Shown one piece after another: positions 5,773 through 5,938 of a DNA stretch of 5,938 bases. The stretch covers positions 1 to 5,938 of the forward strand of contig JACZVB010000107.1 in the NCBI GenBank assembly GCA_022572865.1, read 5' to 3'. The number at the start of each line of letters is the position of its first letter. Position 1 is the stretch's first letter. The notes below the pieces were generated by a model. That model made no database searches and was not told the origin of the DNA. It worked only from the letters and a program-made list of their open reading frames with translations. A program made the translations under genes and the position numbers. This DNA is from Chloroflexota bacterium (GTDB lineage: Bacteria; Chloroflexota; Dehalococcoidia; Plut-88900).

Positions 5773-5938
5773 TCAGGCGGGCCCATGGCGGCAGACCAGC
5801 GTCAGCACCGAGCTGTAGGTATGTGCCAGGTTGCGCTCTTCCCTGGGGGCGAACTCAGCGTTTGACAGAAAGCCGATGAGCGGGATGTCCCCCAGGCCCT
5901 CCTTTATGATGCTGACATCGTGGTCCGGTTTCCGGTGA
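5773..5938 (-). CDS. FIST_C domain protein, C-terminal fragment (cut by right edge)
   Basis: Reading the minus strand from 5937 gives 54 codons and a TGA at 5773-5775, with no start inside the window. The peptide contains EGLGDIPLIGFLSNAEF, then AP, a charged turn, RNLAHTYSSVLTLV and a short tail. This matches the end of the FIST_C domain, where a strand with P-x-x-GF is followed by a GE-type turn and an N-x-x-H strand. FIST domains are sensory modules thought to bind small ligands, found alone or fused to histidine kinases, cyclases or methyl-accepting proteins. Here the protein ends soon after the domain, so any output domain would have to be upstream, beyond the edge. The usual GE in the turn reads AE. 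It is convergent with the kelch gene and probably unrelated to the AOR cassette. Recognition is from a short stretch, so the family call is likely but not certain. Confidence 0.72.
   Translation of the reverse strand, partial: HRKPDHDVSIIKEGLGDIPLIGFLSNAEFAPREERNLAHTYSSVLTLVCRHGPA

Noticed and set aside
5574..5786. 70-codon minus-strand open frame
   Set aside because: It overlaps the FIST fragment's stop and the repeats, has no domain, and its start lies inside the FIST coding end.

Overview
The window looks like one end of a tungsten-dependent aldehyde:ferredoxin oxidoreductase (AOR) locus, followed by an unrelated accessory gene and a convergent gene cut by the right edge. The DNA is GC-rich and genes are tightly packed. 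Strong Shine-Dalgarno sequences precede some genes, and a classical Rho-independent terminator is present, so the source is bacterial. AOR plus MoaD-like genes points to an anaerobic or facultatively anaerobic lifestyle. The AOR cassette and the short inverted repeats built on CCCGAG/CTCGGG and CCCCCTTCC/GGAAGGGGG would suit an uncultured Chloroflexota (Dehalococcoidia-like) genome. That assignment rests on general impression and is not proven by anything here.

Positions 2-4357 (+ strand): the C-terminal end of one AOR, a complete second AOR (482-2329), a MoaD/ThiS-like ubiquitin-fold protein ending in Gly-Gly (2366-2656), an FAD/NAD-dependent pyridine nucleotide oxidoreductase (2662-4053), and a second, different MoaD/ThiS-like protein, also ending in Gly-Gly (4106-4357). 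The gaps within the cassette after the full AOR gene are 36, 5 and 52 bases, and a strong terminator lies at 4461-4490, so these genes are probably one transcription unit. The likely logic is as follows. AOR oxidises aldehydes to carboxylic acids, or runs in reverse, at a tungsten-bispterin site with a [4Fe-4S] cluster. The MoaD-like proteins supply sulfur for pterin cofactor synthesis. The flavoprotein may pass electrons between AOR (directly or through a ferredoxin) and NAD(H).

Positions 4512-5498 (+): a predicted lipoprotein with six kelch motifs, starting only about 20 bases after the terminator. The open frame runs further upstream through the terminator, so a start there would be wrong.

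Positions 5499-5772: a non-coding convergent gap with a cluster of perfect short inverted repeats (REP-like). Positions 5773-5938 (- strand): the C-terminal end of a gene whose only visible part matches a FIST_C sensory domain. It has no start codon inside the window and is easily missed.

No RNA genes, CRISPR arrays or insertion sequences were found. The most interesting points are the tandem AOR paralogues, the pair of distinct Gly-Gly-ending ubiquitin-fold proteins flanking a cysteine-poor flavoprotein, and the terminal Gly-Gly codons of the first of these doubling as the ribosome binding site of the next gene.
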